DNA of 38,641 nucleotides, taken from assembly GCA_029245865.1 (NCBI GenBank), contig JAQWOM010000025.1, positions 1-38,641 on the forward strand, in the 5' to 3' direction. Shown one piece after another: positions 8,601 through 16,848 of the stretch; within the stretch, counting starts at the first letter, position 1; every line of letters starts with the position of its first letter. The stretch comes from Planctomycetota bacterium (lineage in GTDB: Bacteria; Planctomycetota; B15-G4). The translations under genes were made by a program, and so were the position numbers. Below the pieces are notes generated by a model that searched no databases, was not told the origin of the DNA, and saw only the letters and a program-made list of their open reading frames with translations.

Positions 8601-10300
8601 GAGTTCGTGGCCTCCACATGCGCCGCGACTTGCTCGGGGAAGTAGCGCATCAGGCTTTCCGTGATGAGGGGAGCCGCCATGCCCAGCCCGCACGCACTCG
8701 TGGCCTTCATCACCGAACCGATATCCTCCACTTCGTCACTCCAGCCAGCGAGAACGCCAGGCCCCGCGGCACCCGCGAGTCTCTCGGTCAGACGCTGAGT
8801 CCCGATCCGGCACGGAAAGCATTTGCCGCAGGATTCATGCGCAAAGAACTCCATGCAAGAGTGCGCCACCTCCAGCATGTCACGGCTGTCGTCGAAGACC
8901 ATGATGCCGCCCGCCCCCAGCATCGACCCTTTGCTGCGTACGGAGGGCTCGTCGAGCGTGACGTCGAGATCTTCTTTGGCAAGAAAGCCACCTGAAATGC
9001 CGGCCATGGTCACCGCCTGGATGTGGCGTCCTGGGCGCGGCCCGCCGGCCCAATCATTCAGCAAGGTCTGCAGTGGGAAACCAAAAGGCACCTCGTAATT
9101 CCCGGGGCGCATGATGTCGCCCGACAGGCTGATGATTTTCGTCCCTGCAAGATCACCTGCCCCGAGACCGCGGTACCACTCTGCACCACGGCGAGCAATG
9201 GCAGCCGCAGACGCGAGCGTCTCCACGTTGTTCACCACCGTCGGGCGATTCTCGAATCCGTGCGTGACGGGAAAAGGCGGACGCTCTCGTGGGAAAGGGT
9301 GTTTCCCTTCCAAGCTATTGAGGAGCGAACCCTCCTCGCCGCAGATGTAGGCTCCCGCCCCGCGGCGCACATGAATCCGGAACGAGAAACCCGACCCCAG
9401 AATATTTTCACCGAGCAACCCGGCATTCTCTGCCTCGGTGATGGCCCGATCGAGAATGTCAGCTGTCTCTGGATATTCGTAACGAAGGTAAATGAACCCG
9501 ATCTCTGCTCCTGCTGCGTAACCTGCCAGCGCCATGCCTTCCAGAACGGCATGCGGGTCGTGATCCATCAGGACTCTGTCCTTGAAGCAACCCGGCTCTC
9601 CCTCGTCCGCATTGCACACCACACTCTTGGGACCGGCACGTGTGTCGTCCCCAGGGCGGGGGTTCAGCGCTTCGCGTACGGCGCGCCACTTCACACCCGT
9701 AGGAAAGCCAGCGCCTCCTCGTCCGGCGAGCCCGCTGTCAGTGATCACCGTGAGCAAGTTTTCAGGGTCAGATCCAAGCGCGCCCTCGTAGCCGCTGTAC
9801 CCTCCCGCTCGGCGGTAACCCTCGAGTGTGTCGTTCCCGGGATTTCGGATCGCCGCGAACACGCATTCTTCAAGTCCACCTGGATTCGCGACAGGCAAGG
9901 GGGACGGCCGAGATTCAAACTCACCAACCGTCACACCGACCTGCACCGACCGCCCGGTGAGAACGGGGACGGGCTCGTCGCAACGCCCGGCGCACGGCAT
10001 CGGCGTGGCCCCGTCCTTCCTCATGGTTTCGAGCAATTCCAGGCCGCCAGCAAAGCGGCAGACTTGTCCCGTGCACACCCGGGGCGCATTCGTCCCAGGC
10101 GGAAATCTCGAAAAGTGGTGGTAGAAGGTCACCGTCCCGAACAGGTCAGCCAGCGGGATACGGAGCCCTTGAGACACCGCCCGAAGAGCCTCATCACTCA
10201 GATAACCGTCGCGGTCATTGAAGGCATGCAGCAACGGCAGCAACGGAGCGGGCCTGCTCTTCCAGTCCGTGACGAGATCTTGATCCGTGGGCAGCGGCAT
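8597..10300 (-). CDS. Formate dehydrogenase NADH-oxidoreductase subunit (NuoE-NuoF fusion)
   Basis: 567 residues. Residues 1-125 are a NuoE-like thioredoxin-fold [2Fe-2S] domain with C76, C81, C103 and C107 (CTGQVC and CAGRC). Residues about 140-567 are NuoF-like: the FMN/NAD-binding GRGGAGFPTGVKW at 193-205, NADEGEPGCFKDR at 230-242, GAGAYICGEEGSLLNSLEG at 314-332, and a C-terminal [4Fe-4S] site with C491, C494, C497 and C537. This is the flavin module that moves electrons between the catalytic subunit and NAD(H) in soluble formate dehydrogenases and related bidirectional hydrogenases; the two parts are usually separate genes. It is first in the operon, and its stop overlaps the catalytic subunit start by 4 bases, indicating translational coupling. 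ATG 10300 follows GAGGG closely. Confidence 0.95.
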   Translation of the reverse strand: MPLPTDQDLVTDWKSRPAPLLPLLHAFNDRDGYLSDEALRAVSQGLRIPLADLFGTVTFYHHFSRFPPGTNAPRVCTGQVCRFAGGLELLETMRKDGATPMPCAGRCDEPVPVLTGRSVQVGVTVGEFESRPSPLPVANPGGLEECVFAAIRNPGNDTLEGYRRAGGYSGYEGALGSDPENLLTVITDSGLAGRGGAGFPTGVKWRAVREALNPRPGDDTRAGPKSVVCNADEGEPGCFKDRVLMDHDPHAVLEGMALAGYAAGAEIGFIYLRYEYPETADILDRAITEAENAGLLGENILGSGFSFRIHVRRGAGAYICGEEGSLLNSLEGKHPFPRERPPFPVTHGFENRPTVVNNVETLASAAAIARRGAEWYRGLGAGDLAGTKIISLSGDIMRPGNYEVPFGFPLQTLLNDWAGGPRPGRHIQAVTMAGISGGFLAKEDLDVTLDEPSVRSKGSMLGAGGIMVFDDSRDMLEVAHSCMEFFAHESCGKCFPCRIGTQRLTERLAGAAGPGVLAGWSDEVEDIGSVMKATSACGLGMAAPLITESLMRYFPEQVAAHVEATNS

Positions 10301-10308
10301 AGCCCTCG

Positions 10309-10337
10309 ATTGTATCGGTGCCGGGAAGGTCCACCAA
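10309..10337 (-). promoter_or_regulatory. Candidate sigma70-type promoter of the formate dehydrogenase operon
   Basis: On the minus strand TTGGTG (10337-10332), a 17-base spacer and TACAAT (10314-10309) match the -35/-10 pattern, with five of six bases in the -10. The -10 ends only 8 bases before ATG 10300, so the leader would be very short or absent. Position and spacing support it; there is no experimental evidence. Confidence 0.4.
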
Positions 10338-10485
10338 GCATGACATCCTCACGACTTGAGAAGTCGGCAGCACCCTTTGCCACTCACAGCTCTCGATCGC
10401 CTACAATCCGCACCTGGGCATCCTGCTGAGAGCGTGGAGCACGATCTGCCCAGGAGCGATTCACCAGCCAGGTGGGACACAACGC

Positions 10486-10851
10486 GTGAAGAACAAAGCG
10501 GCCAAGCAACAACTCTTCAGCGGGCTGGGGCTTTATACGCTGGTCATCGTTTCACTCAGCCTTTGGTGGGAACAGAGCCTGCTGCTCTTCGGCATCTTGG
10601 CGGGACTCACTCTGATCGCCCTCCTGCGGTTCCGATCCCGGCGCTCACTCGTTTTTTATCTCGTCGGTGCCATTCTGGGCCCCCTGGCAGAATCGTTCGC
10701 CATCGCCTCGGGTGCCTGGAGCTACGCAGCAACAGAGGCACTCTTCCCGATCTGGCTGCCCCCTGCATGGGGACTCGCGTGCCTGCTCATGGTTGTCATC
10801 GTCGAGGGAGCCCTTTCACTCTCCTCGAACTCTCCCCCAACTCAATCCTGA
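10486..10851 (+). CDS. Small four-helix integral membrane protein
   Basis: 121 residues starting at a GTG, with AGGTGGG about 8 bases upstream. Four hydrophobic segments are visible at about residues 13-29, 31-48, 54-76 and 88-109, joined by short loops with RFRSRR at 48-53 on the probable cytoplasmic side. The stretch GPLAESFAIASGAWSYA followed by PIWLPPAWG resembles DUF2878-like and carotenoid-hydratase-like membrane proteins, but I would not assign an activity. It stands 34 bases before the Gfo/Idh/MocA gene and is probably cotranscribed. It is divergent from the formate dehydrogenase operon, with 185 bases between the two starts. Confidence 0.65.
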   Translation: MKNKAAKQQLFSGLGLYTLVIVSLSLWWEQSLLLFGILAGLTLIALLRFRSRRSLVFYLVGAILGPLAESFAIASGAWSYAATEALFPIWLPPAWGLACLLMVVIVEGALSLSSNSPPTQS

Positions 10852-10885
10852 CCGCCCCCCGCCGATCGCCTTCTCGGACGAAAAC

Positions 10886-12277
10886 ATGCCACCAAAAGAT
10901 CTACATCCCACGGGCAACGATTCGAAGACTCTCGACCGTCGCACCGTCCTCAAGCACGCCGCGACACTCGGTGCCGCTGCCGCCGTGGTCCCGCTGGCTT
11001 TCACCGGCTGCGCCATGGCTCCGCGCACCGTGCGCCACGACACCCTTCGCCACGCCTGCATCGGAGTGGGCGGCATGGGCGAGTGGGACATGAAGACCAT
11101 TGGCAGTCACGACAACGTGCAAATCGTTGCCATCTGCGACGTCGACGAAGAACGACTCGCAACTGCCTCGGGACTTTATCCAGACGCACGCCGCTATACG
11201 GACTGGCGAGCACTGCTTGCCTCCGAAGGCTCCTCACTCGACTCGATCAACGTCTCCACTCCCGACCACATGCATGCGCCGATCACCATGAGCGCCCTGC
11301 ACGACGGCCTGCACGTCTACTGCCAGAAGCCCTTGACGCATACGGTTTTCGAGTCGCGCCGCATTGCAGATGTCGCTCGTCGTGTTGGCGCCATCACTCA
11401 AATGGGCATTCAGAATCACAGCCTGGTCAACTTCCGTCGCGCGCACCGCATTTTCTCGGAGGGCGTCACAGGCCCAGTTCGCGAAGTCCACGTCTGGACT
11501 GACCGCGCGGCTGGCTGGTGGCCTCAGGGCGTCGAACGCACCCCTGGCAGCGACCCGATCCCCGTCACACTCGACTGGAACGGATGGCTCGGAGTGGCGC
11601 CCGAGCGCCCGTACCTGAAAGACCAATACACGCCCTTCACATGGCGCGGCCGCAAAGATTTCGGAACCGGCGCCCAAGGAGACATGGCCTGCCATCTCAT
11701 GGATCCTGTTCCGTGGTTCCTCGGTGTTCGTGACCCGCTGACGATTCGCTCGGAAGGCCCTCGGCCCAACAACGAGAGCTTCCCACTCTGGTCTGAAGTG
11801 CACTACGACTTTGAAAGTGCCAACGAACACTGTGATCCCGCTGGCGTGCATCTGGTGTGGCATGACGGAGGGCGCAAGCCAGACGCACTCCTCGCAGAGT
11901 GGGGTGTCGACGATCCCTATGCGAACGCGGCCTTCTTTGTCGGCGACTCCGGCGCTTTGCTCGTGAGCCCCTATGAAGATTGCCGTCTCTTCACCACCAC
12001 GGGCGAAAGTCCACTGACACTCCCCGAACTCCCCGAGATCAACCACTGGCATCAGTGGGTCAATGCATGCTTTGGCCGTGAGGAAGCGACCACTCCGTTT
12101 GCGTACGCAGGTCCAATCACAGAGATTGCACTGCTGGGGAATATCGCCCTCGAGTTCCCCGGAGAGACGCTGGACTGGGACAGTCGGTCCCTCAGCTTCC
12201 CCTCGAAAGACGCAGCCACGGCTCTTGTCAGCAAGGCCTACCGGCGTGGATGGAATGTCCCCATGCTGAAAGCCTGA
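10886..12277 (+). CDS. Tat-exported Gfo/Idh/MocA-family oxidoreductase
   Basis: 463 residues. The N-terminus carries a twin-arginine motif (DRRTVLKHAATLG, R18-R19), an alanine-rich h-region and FTGC (C42), so it may be a Tat-exported lipoprotein. The NAD(P)-binding Rossmann motif GVGGMG lies at 60-65 with the acidic D85 at the end of the second strand. CQKPLTH at 146-152 stands where the family has EKP, with lysine kept. The C-terminal half has the GNGWLG-type segment (DWNGWLGVAPERPYLKDQY) and GDMACHLMDP typical of planctomycete secreted members, thought to act on sugars or modified sugars with a tightly bound nicotinamide cofactor. The substrate is not predictable. The start at 10886 was chosen because it precedes the Tat signal; the frame open upstream overlaps the membrane protein gene. 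Confidence 0.9.
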   Translation: MPPKDLHPTGNDSKTLDRRTVLKHAATLGAAAAVVPLAFTGCAMAPRTVRHDTLRHACIGVGGMGEWDMKTIGSHDNVQIVAICDVDEERLATASGLYPDARRYTDWRALLASEGSSLDSINVSTPDHMHAPITMSALHDGLHVYCQKPLTHTVFESRRIADVARRVGAITQMGIQNHSLVNFRRAHRIFSEGVTGPVREVHVWTDRAAGWWPQGVERTPGSDPIPVTLDWNGWLGVAPERPYLKDQYTPFTWRGRKDFGTGAQGDMACHLMDPVPWFLGVRDPLTIRSEGPRPNNESFPLWSEVHYDFESANEHCDPAGVHLVWHDGGRKPDALLAEWGVDDPYANAAFFVGDSGALLVSPYEDCRLFTTTGESPLTLPELPEINHWHQWVNACFGREEATTPFAYAGPITEIALLGNIALEFPGETLDWDSRSLSFPSKDAATALVSKAYRRGWNVPMLKA

Positions 12278-12296
12278 TCGGCCCAAGCATCTCGAC

Positions 12297-13157
12297 CTAG
12301 AGTGAGGCTCGAAGACTCCAGAAAGTCGCGAGAATCCAGCCCACTCCGCACAGCTGAAGAAGTCGGTTCGTGAGCAAGATCTCCACGGGAGAAGCCCCCT
12401 GGCTCTTCACGTGCACGATCCGCAGATATTCAAAAACGCCAAAGACCACGAAGGGCAGCGTGGCGAATTCGCGCCCTGACACCAGCACCGGCGATTCCAT
12501 GCAGTAGAGAGCGTAGGCCACGATGGCCATGCCGCTCGTCACTCCAATGGCCTGATCCAGAAACGCCATGCTGTAGCCGGCGAGGCTCGGCCTCTGCGTG
12601 TCGTCGATCCCCGCAACAAGATCTCCGCGGCGCTTCGCGAACCCCAAGAACAGGGCCAGCGTCGACGAACACAACAGAAGCCAGTTCGACGCAACCGCAC
12701 CGACGAGCGCGCAACCCAGGAGCACTCGCAAGACGAAGCCCGACGACAGCAGGAAGACATCGAGAAGCGCGACAGAACGCCCAAAAAAGGAATAAACGAT
12801 GTTGATCGCGATGTAGGTTGCAGTAATCCAGACCGCGCTCGCACGTCCCGTCGACCATGCAAGCGTCAACGCGGCAGCAAGCAACACAGCGCCAAAAATC
12901 AGACCGGACGACGGACTGATGCGACCCGACGCGATGGGTCGATTTTTCTTGCTCTGGCTCAGCCGATCCTGCTCGGCGTCATGTGCATCGTTGAGTGCAT
13001 AGACTCCCGAGTTCGCCAGGCAGAACCCAACGAATCCCAGCAAGAGGGTGGTGGGGTCGAGAACACCGACACTCGCCAGCGAATAAGGGATTGGCATGAG
13101 GATGAAGATGTTCTTCACCCAATGCGTGGGGCGAGCCAGCTTGACGAAGGCGATCAT
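12297..13157 (-). CDS. UbiA-family prenyltransferase, decaprenyl-phosphate phosphoribosyltransferase-like
   Basis: 286 residues with about eight or nine hydrophobic segments. The N-terminus LARPTHWVKNIFILMP and the Asp-rich motif NDAHDAEQDR (N56, D57, D60, D64) followed by KKNRPIASG are characteristic of the branch that contains mycobacterial Rv3806c, which transfers 5-phosphoribose from PRPP to polyprenyl phosphate. It is the last gene of a three-gene leftward run after dprE2 and dprE1 homologues, which makes the phosphoribosyl-transfer role much more likely than quinone or heme synthesis. The start at 13157, 8 bases after the dprE2 stop, was chosen because the family conserved region begins at once. 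No strong ribosome site is seen. It converges with the oxidoreductase gene, 19 bases apart. Confidence 0.88.
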   Translation of the reverse strand: MIAFVKLARPTHWVKNIFILMPIPYSLASVGVLDPTTLLLGFVGFCLANSGVYALNDAHDAEQDRLSQSKKNRPIASGRISPSSGLIFGAVLLAAALTLAWSTGRASAVWITATYIAINIVYSFFGRSVALLDVFLLSSGFVLRVLLGCALVGAVASNWLLLCSSTLALFLGFAKRRGDLVAGIDDTQRPSLAGYSMAFLDQAIGVTSGMAIVAYALYCMESPVLVSGREFATLPFVVFGVFEYLRIVHVKSQGASPVEILLTNRLLQLCGVGWILATFWSLRASL

Positions 13158-13165
13158 GTCCAAGA

Positions 13166-13903
13166 TCAGAACCCCACCCGCCGCATGACGAAGCGCGGGA
13201 GCCAGCGAATGACCAGCATGACCAGGGACCAAACGCCCGGAACGTAGACCACGGGCTTACCCTTGTGGATCGCATTCAACACTGTGCGCGCCACAGACGC
13301 AGGCTCGGCGGCAAAAAGCGATGGCTTCATCCCGGCCGTCATCGAAGTCTTCACGAAACCAGGTTTCACCAGCACAGCCGACAGCCCTTCCTCATGATAT
13401 CTGTGGTCGAGACCCTCCATGTAGTGAGAGATTCCCGCCTTCGTTGCCCCGTAGAGTACCGCGGGCTTGCGCCCTCGATCGCCGGCCACAGACGAGAAGA
13501 CACACAGAGTGCCTCCTCCCCGTTTCAGTAACTGCTTTCGAGCAAGTTCGCAGAACATCACGGTGTTGGTGAAGTTCGTCATCAACAAGTCAGACGCTCG
13601 CTCGAGATCGGCTTCCAATTCATCCTGTGTGCCGAACACACCTGCGGTGACAACAACCGTATCGAAACCTTCAAGCGCCGCATCAGCGTCTTGAAGCGCG
13701 CGGTCGAAGCACTCACGGTTCAAGAGGTCGCACGGCACGGTGGCCACCGACCCACCGGCGCCCCGAATCTCCAGGTCTTTTGCGCTCTTCTCAAGCGCCT
13801 GGAGATTTCTTCCGAGCAAGCAAAGCTGCGCCCCTCGAGAGGCCATCTCCTGTGCAAGAGCACGTCCGAGACCGTTCGTCGCACCCAGCAAGACAGCCTT
13901 CAT
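13166..13903 (-). CDS. dprE2: SDR-family decaprenylphospho-keto-ribose reductase homologue
   Basis: 245 residues, a short-chain dehydrogenase. The NAD(P)-binding GATNGLG lies at 7-13, VTAG at 85-88, a catalytic serine in FSSVAGDRGR (137-138), and Y151-x3-K155 in YGATKAG. The SSVAG...YGATKAG...EGL spacing matches mycobacterial DprE2, which reduces the 2-keto intermediate made by DprE1 to give polyprenyl-phospho-arabinose. ATG 13903 overlaps the dprE1 stop by four bases (ATGA), with GGGAGACGAGG just upstream. The tight coupling to dprE1 and the UbiA gene 8 bases downstream support the pathway call over a generic SDR. Confidence 0.88.
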   Translation of the reverse strand: MKAVLLGATNGLGRALAQEMASRGAQLCLLGRNLQALEKSAKDLEIRGAGGSVATVPCDLLNRECFDRALQDADAALEGFDTVVVTAGVFGTQDELEADLERASDLLMTNFTNTVMFCELARKQLLKRGGGTLCVFSSVAGDRGRKPAVLYGATKAGISHYMEGLDHRYHEEGLSAVLVKPGFVKTSMTAGMKPSLFAAEPASVARTVLNAIHKGKPVVYVPGVWSLVMLVIRWLPRFVMRRVGF

Positions 13904-15234
13904 GCCTCGTCTCCCAGGAGACGCACCGAGAGAGCGCTCTTGAGAGTGCCTTCGGGATCCCAACGGCGGCGCACGGCATTCCAGCCCTCGAGTCGCGGCT
14001 CCATGGCATGAAAGTCTTCGGCTCGAGTCAGAGCATCCTTGGCCAGATAGATCCTGCCGCCTTCAGCCAGAACACTCCTGTTCAAGGCATCGACAAGTGC
14101 CTGCGTACTCCTCCCCCGCATCGGGAGGTCCAACGCCACCGACACCCCCGGCCGCGGAAAGCTCATCATCCCCGTACCCGCTGGCCCACAATCTTTGAGA
14201 ACCGTGAGCAAGGAGCCACCCCCACAGCCGATCAGCGTCTCGAAGAAACGCGTGATCGGCGCCACGCCATCCTCCGCATCCATGGGGATCACACACTGGT
14301 ACTGAATGAGCCCTTGCCTGCCATACATTCGGTTCCAGTTCCGCAGAACATCCAGCGGATAGAAGAACCGATCCGGATGCATGACACGGCGCTGTCGCTT
14401 GAACTTGTGAGCGGCATAGAACCCAGCATTGAAGGCGCGCATGCTCACAGGCCCGAGAACCCAGCCTGGACATTCGACAGGAACCCCCATGCGACGAAGC
14501 CGCGGTGGATTCCCTCGCGGCGACCGCTCGGGCTCCGCCCAACGCCCTTTCGTGACAACCCCTTGGCCCATGCCGCGCCCACGCGCCAGTGCATTCACCC
14601 AGGCCGTCGTGTAGGGCCATGTTTGCGACGCCTGTCGCAAGCGCAGCACGAGGTCTTCAAGGTCACTGGCGATTTCCTGCTCCGCAGCGATCCAGGGAGA
14701 ATTCACACGCTCAAGTTGCACTTCCACCTCGAGGAGATGGCCCGTCAACCCCATGCCACCAAGTGTTGCGGCGAACAGTTCAGGCTCTTCTGTCGGGCTG
14801 ACTTCCAGAACCCGCCCGTCGGCAACAAGCATGCGCAGCGAAGTCACATGCTCGCCAAACGTACCTCGCCGGTGATGGTTCTTGCCGTGAACATCACAGG
14901 CCACCATGCCGCCCAGCGTCACCTGAGATGTCCCCGGGCAAACAGGACTGACCCAACCGGCGGGCCGGCCGATCGCGTCAAGCTCTTCCAGCGTGAACCC
15001 TGCCTCGGCGCGTAAGACGCCACGCTCGCGGTCGAAAGCGAGAATGCAATTTCCCAGACGAGTTGCGGCGACCTCCCCTCCCACGCATGACGGCAAGGAA
15101 GCGTCACCGTAAGAGCGCCCCAGGCCTCGCGTCAGCGACACACCGCGGCATGCCGCCCCGAGATCCGGGGAAAGGCGCTCGAAGCCTTCCACCACAGGAA
15201 AACGCCCCCAGCCAGAGAGTCGCGTCATCGGCAT
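13900..15234 (-). CDS. dprE1: FAD-dependent decaprenylphospho-ribose 2'-oxidase homologue
   Basis: 444 residues, about the length of mycobacterial DprE1 (461). Shared landmarks: LSGWGR at the N-terminus, ARGLGRSYGD-like TRGLGRSYGD (35-44), LPGT-type CPGTSQVTLGG (99-109), CDVHGKNHH (113-121; H in CDIHGKNHH is the flavin-linked position in related oxidases), FGEHVTSL, FYPLDVLRNWNRMYG (291-305), QYQCVIP, and YLAKDALTRAEDFHAMEPR with K399 matching the catalytic Lys418. It oxidises the 2'-hydroxyl of polyprenyl-phospho-ribose, the first half of the epimerisation to arabinose. The position of the benzothiazinone-reactive Cys387 is alanine here (A367 in GVSVALDLP). Alternative ATG at 15228 has GGGG a few bases before it. 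First gene of the cluster. Confidence 0.92.
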   Translation of the reverse strand: MPMTRLSGWGRFPVVEGFERLSPDLGAACRGVSLTRGLGRSYGDASLPSCVGGEVAATRLGNCILAFDRERGVLRAEAGFTLEELDAIGRPAGWVSPVCPGTSQVTLGGMVACDVHGKNHHRRGTFGEHVTSLRMLVADGRVLEVSPTEEPELFAATLGGMGLTGHLLEVEVQLERVNSPWIAAEQEIASDLEDLVLRLRQASQTWPYTTAWVNALARGRGMGQGVVTKGRWAEPERSPRGNPPRLRRMGVPVECPGWVLGPVSMRAFNAGFYAAHKFKRQRRVMHPDRFFYPLDVLRNWNRMYGRQGLIQYQCVIPMDAEDGVAPITRFFETLIGCGGGSLLTVLKDCGPAGTGMMSFPRPGVSVALDLPMRGRSTQALVDALNRSVLAEGGRIYLAKDALTRAEDFHAMEPRLEGWNAVRRRWDPEGTLKSALSVRLLGDEA

Positions 15235-15376
15235 ACCCCGGACCCGAGCGGCAGGAACGACACGGTCATCGACAATCCCTGAGAGTGCTCACGGAGAACG
15301 GCCCCGCATGCAAAAGGTGGCCTTGCTGCCACTCTATCCTGGGACCGACGGCCCGCGAAACGGACAGCCCGCCGCC

Positions 15377-16744
15377 TCACTTGAGATAGCCGAGCCGCCT
15401 CAGCTCCTGGATCTGCTCAGGCGTGAGTTGCTGGGCAGGGACGCTTTTGGCTGCCGGACGCTGCTTCCGCAGGTCCTGAGTGAGCCCCATCAACATCGCA
15501 AGCTCTGGATCCGGGCTCACAGCGAGTTCCTGCGGCGACTGCTCTTGGCTGTCATGACGCCGGTCAAAGACGCGCATCTCGCCATCCTGATGCAGCACCG
15601 TCCAACGCGCCCCGACCGCCCCCACCTGTGGATTTGAGTCCGGGTACCAGCGGCCCGAAAGCCGAACCGGCGCATGCTCAACGGCAGCGCCCGAAAGCAT
15701 CCCCACAAGCGAGCGGCCTTCCATTCCCTGCGGCGGCTCGATACCCACCATCTCATAGAGCGTGGGCGCCAGGTCCACGGTCGAAACAGGCTGGTCGATC
15801 ACGCGGGGCTCCAGGCCCGGACCGACCAGCAGCAACGGAATGTGCACGTGCTCACGATAAATCTGTTCGCCATGCCCGTAGTCACCGTGCTCACCCAGCC
15901 CCTCCCCATGATCGGATGTCACCACGAGCAGCGTGTCCTCGGTTAAGCGTTCACCCAGCGCCTCGATCATTTCACCGAGCTTGTCATCAACTTCTCGCAA
16001 ACTACCGCGATACAGGTGCACAAGGTGCTCACGCTCTTCGTCGGAAAGTTCAAGGTCTTCAACGGCGTCGGCAAAGCGCAAATCTTTGTCTTCCGACACA
16101 CCGCCGAGAGCACAGCCTGGTTCAAACGGAGCCAGATATTCCGGAGACGGATCGTAAGGTGAGTGCGGTCGCCGAAAGTGCACATAGGTGAAAGTCGGCT
16201 GATCTCCGAGTTCATCGATCCGCTGGCGGACAGCCTCATGGAAGGCCGGCGCATTCTTGTTCTTTCCGTGATAGACGAAATGATCGACCCCTCGATCGAA
16301 TCCATGCCTCTCGGAAGCGAAGATCATCTGCGAAATAAAGGCCACGTCGAAGCCAGCGTCATCAAAACGCTCCGTCAGGAGGGGCAGGTCATCGGGCACG
16401 CGGTCGTTCGCCGTCACCACCCCATGCGTCTCTTGATACTGACCCGAGAGCAAGGACGCGGTGGAGGGCAAGGTCCAGGTCGTGTTCGAACGTGCCTCAG
16501 AAAATCTCACTCCCCGGGCAGCCAGGGCGTCCAGGGTCGGCGACGCCGCAGCTGCCCCACCCCAACTTCCCAGGTGATCCGCATTCGTCGTGTCGAGGAC
16601 GACCACGACAACATGCTGAACACTTTCAGACTGCTCAGCGCCGCATCCCAGCACCCCACCAGCCAAGCATGCCCCCAGCAGGGCACACCTCGCTTCACGC
16701 CAGACACACTCAACATGACTCAAGACGGACATCATGCCGAGCAT
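15377..16744 (-). CDS. Sulfatase-fold lipoprotein with threonine at the nucleophile position
   Basis: 455 residues. ATG 16744 is preceded by AGAGGAGGA with 8-base spacing, a strong ribosome site, so the longer frame to 16912 is rejected. The signal ends in the lipobox VLGC (C34). Alkaline-phosphatase-superfamily landmarks: VVLDTTNADHLGSWGG with D51; WTLPSTASLLSG with T91 where sulfatases have the formylglycine Cys/Ser of C-x-P-S-R; TSDHGEGLGEHGDYGHGEQIYREHVHIPLLLVGPGL for the second metal site. The C-terminus LTPEQIQELRRLGYLK is a recurring tail of this family. With no Cys/Ser to convert, it may be a phosphodiesterase or phospho- or headgroup transferase using Thr rather than a true sulfatase. 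It is divergent from the gene at 16849 and 142 bases upstream of dprE1. Confidence 0.85.
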   Translation of the reverse strand: MLGMMSVLSHVECVWREARCALLGACLAGGVLGCGAEQSESVQHVVVVVLDTTNADHLGSWGGAAAASPTLDALAARGVRFSEARSNTTWTLPSTASLLSGQYQETHGVVTANDRVPDDLPLLTERFDDAGFDVAFISQMIFASERHGFDRGVDHFVYHGKNKNAPAFHEAVRQRIDELGDQPTFTYVHFRRPHSPYDPSPEYLAPFEPGCALGGVSEDKDLRFADAVEDLELSDEEREHLVHLYRGSLREVDDKLGEMIEALGERLTEDTLLVVTSDHGEGLGEHGDYGHGEQIYREHVHIPLLLVGPGLEPRVIDQPVSTVDLAPTLYEMVGIEPPQGMEGRSLVGMLSGAAVEHAPVRLSGRWYPDSNPQVGAVGARWTVLHQDGEMRVFDRRHDSQEQSPQELAVSPDPELAMLMGLTQDLRKQRPAAKSVPAQQLTPEQIQELRRLGYLK

Positions 16745-16848
16745 GCTAGCAGTCCTCCTCTCATGGCAGTCCGGCATCCTGGGGCCTCCCATACGTTCCG
16801 ATCCTGAGCCTGCTCTCTCGCGATCGGGACTGATAGACTCTAGGACCG

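Noticed and set aside
9023..10429. A 468-codon open frame on the plus strand opposite the NuoE-NuoF gene
   Set aside because: Antisense shadow; the translated sequence has no recognisable fold and the real gene covers it fully.
13780..15015. Plus-strand open frame opposite dprE1
   Set aside because: Antisense to a well-matched enzyme gene. Composition is typical of frame shadows in GC-rich DNA.
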